Shown here: positions 60,462 through 64,000 of the stretch, one piece after another | Layout of the letters: each line of letters starts with the position of its first letter | How positions within the stretch are numbered: the stretch's first letter is position 1 | Assembly: GCA_044223665.1 (NCBI GenBank) | Contig: JBGALT010000015.1 | Coordinates: forward strand, 1-64,000 | From: JBBSAT01 sp044223665 | GTDB lineage: Bacteria > Myxococcota_A > Polyangia > Polyangiales > Sandaracinaceae | DNA length: 64,000 nt | Reading direction: 5' to 3' | Position numbers and translations under genes: made by a program | The notes under the pieces: model-generated | Told to the model about the DNA's origin: nothing | The model's database searches: none | What the model saw: only the letters and a program-made list of their open reading frames with translations

Positions 60462-61970
60462 TTGGCCACCACGCTCGGCCCGGGGAGCCGCATCGCCGAT
60501 CGCTACGCGATCGACGGCGTCCTCGCGTCCGGCGGAATGGGCATCGTGTACCGAGCGACCGACACCCGCCTCTCCCGGCCGGTCGCGGTGAAGGTCCTGC
60601 TCTCGCAGCTGGGCGCCGAGCCGAGCCAGCTCGCGCGCTTCGAGCGCGAGGCCATCGCAGCGGCCCGGCTCAGTCACCCCGGGATCGTCCAGGTCCACGA
60701 CTTCGGTCGCACCGACGCGGGGCTCGCCTACCTCGTGATGGAGCTGGTGGGCGGCGTCACCCTCGCCAAGGTGCTCGACGGCTCGCGCTTGGCGACGAGC
60801 CGCGCGATCGACGTCGGCGCGCAAGCGCTGTCCGCGCTCGGCGCGGCGCACGCGGCAGGGATCGTCCATCGCGACCTCAAGCCCGGCAACATCATGCTCG
60901 TCCCGCTGGGCGGCGGCCGCGAGCACGTGAAGCTCCTCGACTTCGGCATCGCGCAGCTCAAGGCGGGCGAGGGCTACGCGCGGCTCACGGCCACCGGCGA
61001 GATCCTCGGCACGCCCTCGTTCATGGCGCCCGAGCAAGCGCGCGGCGAGCCGAGCGATCCGCGCACCGACGTCTACGCGATGGGGATGGTGCTGTGGTGC
61101 TGCGTGACCGGCCGCATGCCCTACGCGCCGCTGCCGATCGCGAAGGTGGTCACCGCGCTCCAGACGCAGATGCCCCCGCGGGCCGACGCGATCGCGCCCG
61201 AGGTCTCGAAGGCGCTGGCGGACGTGATCGAGAAGGCCATCCAGAAGGCGCCGGCGCAGCGGTTCGACACGGCCGAGGAGCTCGCGGCCGCGCTCGGTGC
61301 TGCGGTAGGCGCGACGAGCGCGCCGGCGCCTCTCTTTCCGCGCACGAGGCAGGCGCCGGCCACACCGCTCACGACGGCCACCGTTCCGGCGCGCCCGGGC
61401 GCGATCGCGCCGCCCGCGACGGCGGCGCCCGCGCCAGGGCCGGGGCTCTCTCCTCCGGGGCTCGCTCCTCCCGGGCTCTCTCCCGCGCCCGCGCCCGCGC
61501 CCCTTCCCGCAGCCAGTCCGGTGCCGACGCCCGCCGCGATCGCACCCACTGCGATCGCCCCCGTCGTGCACGCGCCCATCGGTGCGGCACCCGTCGCGGC
61601 GCTCGCGCCACCTCGGCCCAAGAAGCGGTGGTGGCTGCGCATCTTGATCACGCTCTTCGCCCTCGGGGCCCTCGCGGCGCTGCTCGTCGTCGGCCTCGTG
61701 GTGGCCATCGGCGTGTGGGGGCTCGAGGCGTTCATGAGCCTGCCGAGCGCCGAGCGTCCGGCAGCCGGCATCGTGGACGGCGCGTCCGTGCAGACCTGTG
61801 AGGCCGCCGCGCGCTGCTGCGAGGCCGCAGGCGGCTCGAGCTGCCAGAGCTACCGCACGCCGCCGCTCGACGTGGCGGACTGTCGGCTCGGCATCGGCGC
61901 GTTCGGCGACGCGCTCGCGAGCCGCGGCGAGGACGCCGCGATGTGCGCGCCGGGCTACGACGGGCCGTGA
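60462..61970 (+). CDS. membrane-anchored Ser/Thr protein kinase with Cys-rich outer domain
   Basis: A 502-residue Hanks-type kinase. I chose the TTG at 60462, which places the kinase domain at residue ~15 (SRIADRYAIDGVLASGGMGI) after a GGA-type ribosome site; GTGs ~70 bases upstream are alternatives. The ATP-binding Lys is Lys44 (RPVAVKVLLSQ), the catalytic loop IVHRDLKPGNIML has Asp138, and LLDFGIAQL is the DFG motif. APEQARGEPSDPRTDVYAMG completes it. After a Pro/Ala-rich linker there is one helix (WWLRILITLFALGALAALLV) and an outer ~70 residues with six cysteines (CEAAARCCEAAGGSSCQSY), a possible sensor. Confidence 0.88.
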   Translation: MATTLGPGSRIADRYAIDGVLASGGMGIVYRATDTRLSRPVAVKVLLSQLGAEPSQLARFEREAIAAARLSHPGIVQVHDFGRTDAGLAYLVMELVGGVTLAKVLDGSRLATSRAIDVGAQALSALGAAHAAGIVHRDLKPGNIMLVPLGGGREHVKLLDFGIAQLKAGEGYARLTATGEILGTPSFMAPEQARGEPSDPRTDVYAMGMVLWCCVTGRMPYAPLPIAKVVTALQTQMPPRADAIAPEVSKALADVIEKAIQKAPAQRFDTAEELAAALGAAVGATSAPAPLFPRTRQAPATPLTTATVPARPGAIAPPATAAPAPGPGLSPPGLAPPGLSPAPAPAPLPAASPVPTPAAIAPTAIAPVVHAPIGAAPVAALAPPRPKKRWWLRILITLFALGALAALLVVGLVVAIGVWGLEAFMSLPSAERPAAGIVDGASVQTCEAAARCCEAAGGSSCQSYRTPPLDVADCRLGIGAFGDALASRGEDAAMCAPGYDGP

Positions 61971-62006
61971 GCGCGCGACGCGCGAGGGACCGAACGGGAC
62001 CGTCGA

Positions 62007-62426
62007 TCAGCCGCAGGCGTCGGCGAGCGGATACAGGCGCCGGTTCTCCAGCGTCATCCGCCGGGCCAGTTGCTCGAAGCACGCCAGCACGTCGAGGATG
62101 AAGGCGCGCGGCTCGGCGCTGACGTGCTCGCTCGCGGGCCAGCGCTGCTCGAGGCGGTCGAACGTCTCGTAGAGCGGCCGCACGTCGGCGAGCAGCGTGG
62201 TCGCCTCTCGGCGCACCTCTTCGTCGGCATGGGCGAGCAGGTCCGGATAGAGGGCCTCGTTCTCCATGCGCGCGTGCACACGGAGCTTGCCGCCGAATCG
62301 CGCGAGCGCCGTGCGCACGCCGCGCGGATCGCGCTCGATCTCCTCCAGCGAGAGCCGCCCTCGTAGCTCCGCGGCCAGCGCCGCCAGCTCGGCGTGCTGG
62401 CGCCGGAACCTGTCCGTCCGTCGCAT
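62007..62426 (-). CDS. hemerythrin-like four-helix protein, likely ligand-poor
   Basis: A 139-residue cytoplasmic four-helix protein of the hemerythrin HHE type. The first helix has RRQHAELAALAAELRGRL and the second LRVHARMENEALYPDL, supplying two His and a Glu. The third (YETFDRLEQRW) and fourth (LARRMTLENRRLYPLAD) helices lack the histidines expected in EH and HxxxE positions; RMTLE stands in place of HxxxE. The diiron site is therefore probably incomplete, and the protein may not bind oxygen. It may act as a sensor or scaffold. Convergent with the kinase gene, 36 bases between stops. Confidence 0.75.
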   Translation of the reverse strand: MRRTDRFRRQHAELAALAAELRGRLSLEEIERDPRGVRTALARFGGKLRVHARMENEALYPDLLAHADEEVRREATTLLADVRPLYETFDRLEQRWPASEHVSAEPRAFILDVLACFEQLARRMTLENRRLYPLADACG

Positions 62427-62495
62427 GAACGAAGCTACGGCCGGGGCGCGGGTTCGGATCGACCTCCACGGGGCGTTTCTGCGATTCTCCCCCCG

Positions 62496-64000
62496 ATGGC
62501 GCGCTCGCTCGTTTCCCAGCTCTTCGCCCGCAAGCCGATTGCCGACCTCGCACCCGAGGAGGAGGGCCAGCACGGCCTCACCCGCAGCCTCGGCGCGATG
62601 GATCTCGTCTTCCTGGCCATCGGCGCGGTGATCGGCGCCGGCATCTTCGGCTCGATCGGCACCGCGGCTGCGGGCGAGGTGCGGGTCGATGCCGAGGGAG
62701 TGAGCCACGTGGTGCGCTACGGCGCCGGCCCCGCCCTCGTCGTCTCGTTCCTCCTGCTCGGCGTCGTCTGCGGCCTCTGCGCGCTCTGCTACGCCGAGCT
62801 CGCGTCGATGATCCCGCAGGCGGGCAGCGCCTACGCCTACTCGTACGCGACGCTCGGCGAGCTGATCGCGTGGATCATCGGCTGGGACCTGATCCTCGAG
62901 TACGCGGTGGGAAACGTCGCGGTCGCGATCGCGTGGGGCAACTACTTCCAGTCGCTGCTCGAGGCCGCCGGCATCGGCCTGCCGCCCTGGCTCGTGCACG
63001 GGTACTTCGACGTCTCGCTCTCGACCAACCCCGAGGTGCACGCGCTGCTCGAGAGCGCGCCGCACGTGCTCGGGATCCCGGTGCTCGTGAACCTGCCCGC
63101 GTTCGTGATCGTCGGCGTGATCACCGGCCTCTTGCTCGTCGGGGTCAAGGAGAGCGCCCGGGCCAACAACGTGATGGTCCTCGTGAAGCTGGGTGTCCTG
63201 GCCCTCTTCTGCGCGATGGGCGCGACCCGCATCGACACGCACTACTACTCGCCCTTCGCGCCGAACGGTTGGACCGGCATCCACCAGGGCGCCGCGGTCG
63301 TCTTCTTCGCCTACATCGGGTTCGACGCGATCTCGTGCGCCGCCGAGGAGACCCGGAACCCGCAGCGGAACCTCCCCATCGGGATCCTCGGCGGGCTGGC
63401 GATCTGCACGGTGATCTACGTGCTCGTCGGGCTGGTCATCACCGGCATCGCTCCCTGGCAGCGGCTCAACGAGCAGGGCGACCCTCTGGCGTTCGCGCTC
63501 GAGTACGCCGGCCTGCCGGTCGTCGGATGGCTCGTCAGTTTCGGCGCGGTCGTCTCGATGACCGCGGTGCTGCTCGTGTTCCAGTACGGCCAGCCGCGCA
63601 TCTTGTTCGCGATGGCCCGCGACGGGCTCTTGCCCGAGAGCGCCGCGAAGCTGCATCCGAGGTTCCGCACGCCCTGGGCGATGACGATCCTCACCGGCGT
63701 CCTGGTCGGCGTGGGCGCGCTGATCGGCGACGACGACGTCACCTACGACCTCACGAACATCGGGACGCTCTTCGCCTTCTTCCTCGTCGCGATCGGCGTG
63801 ATGGTGCTGCGCGTGAAGGATCCCGAGCGGAAGCGCTCGTTCCGCGTGCCGGCGGTGTGGGTCGTGGCCCCGGCGGGCGCGGCCGCGTGCATCTACACGA
63901 TGGCCGGCCTGCCCGGCGAGACGTGGATCCGCTTCTTCGTCTGGCTCGCGATCGGCCTCGTGGTGTACGCGGTCTACGGCTTCCGCCGCTCGCGCCTGCG
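62496..64000 (+). CDS. APC-superfamily amino acid permease (3' end beyond window)
   Basis: At least 501 residues, truncated by the window edge. The start MARSLVSQLFARKPIADLAP is followed by HGLTRSLGAMDLVFLAIGAV and IGAGIFGSIGTAAAG, the first-helix substrate motif of the APC family. Later come CYAELASMIPQAGSAYAYSY, VFFAYIGFDAISCAAEETRN and VFQYGQPRILFAMARDGLLP. This order matches cationic amino-acid transporters of the YfnA/CAT type, which are proton-coupled importers. Substrate remains inferred. It is divergent from the hemerythrin-like gene. About a dozen helices are visible. Confidence 0.9.
   Translation, partial: MARSLVSQLFARKPIADLAPEEEGQHGLTRSLGAMDLVFLAIGAVIGAGIFGSIGTAAAGEVRVDAEGVSHVVRYGAGPALVVSFLLLGVVCGLCALCYAELASMIPQAGSAYAYSYATLGELIAWIIGWDLILEYAVGNVAVAIAWGNYFQSLLEAAGIGLPPWLVHGYFDVSLSTNPEVHALLESAPHVLGIPVLVNLPAFVIVGVITGLLLVGVKESARANNVMVLVKLGVLALFCAMGATRIDTHYYSPFAPNGWTGIHQGAAVVFFAYIGFDAISCAAEETRNPQRNLPIGILGGLAICTVIYVLVGLVITGIAPWQRLNEQGDPLAFALEYAGLPVVGWLVSFGAVVSMTAVLLVFQYGQPRILFAMARDGLLPESAAKLHPRFRTPWAMTILTGVLVGVGALIGDDDVTYDLTNIGTLFAFFLVAIGVMVLRVKDPERKRSFRVPAVWVVAPAGAAACIYTMAGLPGETWIRFFVWLAIGLVVYAVYGFRRSRL

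Overview
The window is a very GC-rich bacterial chromosome segment with dense coding on both strands. The gene set points to a myxobacterium (Myxococcota, most likely a Sandaracinus-like member of the Polyangiia). About a third of the proteins are exported lipoproteins whose mature N-terminus is an Asp-Ala-Gly-rich linker. There is a MYXO-CTERM-type sorting tail, a TonB-like protein ending in an AgmX/PglI-type domain, a membrane-anchored Ser/Thr kinase, an ECF sigma/FecR pair and Cys-rich surface proteins. The taxonomic call is inference. I recognised no tRNA, rRNA, CRISPR array, prophage or insertion sequence.

Layout. 1-8.3 kb: two coupled exported proteins, a long-chain acyl-CoA ligase, a lipid-anchored caspase-fold protease, a lipoprotein, a MATE exporter and a short predicted ORF with its own promoter and ribosome site. 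8.4-21.4 kb: a penicillin/AHL-acylase-type lipoprotein, chromosomal SMC, an AgmX-type protein, AhpC-type peroxiredoxin, then the overlapping string exported protein - CDF transporter - RimI, and a UPF0158 protein. 21.4-30.8 kb: glycerol kinase, a murein endopeptidase, exported START-like protein, two Cys-rich lipoproteins, a kynureninase-like PLP enzyme and a MerC-domain protein. 30.9-36.6 kb contains three lesions: a VOC-domain frame with no start codon running into an SGNH hydrolase, two von Willebrand A (vWA) lipoprotein paralogues fused by a deletion, and a CorC/CNNM gene with a one-base frameshift. 36.6-47.3 kb: PhnD-like protein, DUF2505-like protein, HAD 5'-nucleotidase, MtnA, DedA, methyltransferase and several small membrane or exported proteins. 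47.4-50.7 kb: an operon of ECF sigma, FecR-type anti-sigma and a vWA lipoprotein. 50.7-64 kb: soluble lytic transglycosylase, peroxiredoxin plus class II aldolase, a cytochrome-like lipoprotein coupled to a sorbosone-dehydrogenase-like lipoprotein, a membrane Ser/Thr kinase, a hemerythrin-like protein and an APC transporter that runs off the edge.

How genes work together. Most operons are short and are marked by ATGA or GTGA stop/start overlaps: 1/318, 18278/18706/19697, 34743/35150, 49016/50065, 56053/56056 and 58500/59828. The most coherent modules are the sigma/FecR/vWA operon, the cytochrome/dehydrogenase pair and the CDF/RimI string. The strongest sequence-level anomalies are the vWA gene fusion, the CorC frameshift, the start-less VOC frame, a 26-bp perfect palindrome upstream of a peroxiredoxin, and short tandem duplications lying across or just after the stop codons of several genes.
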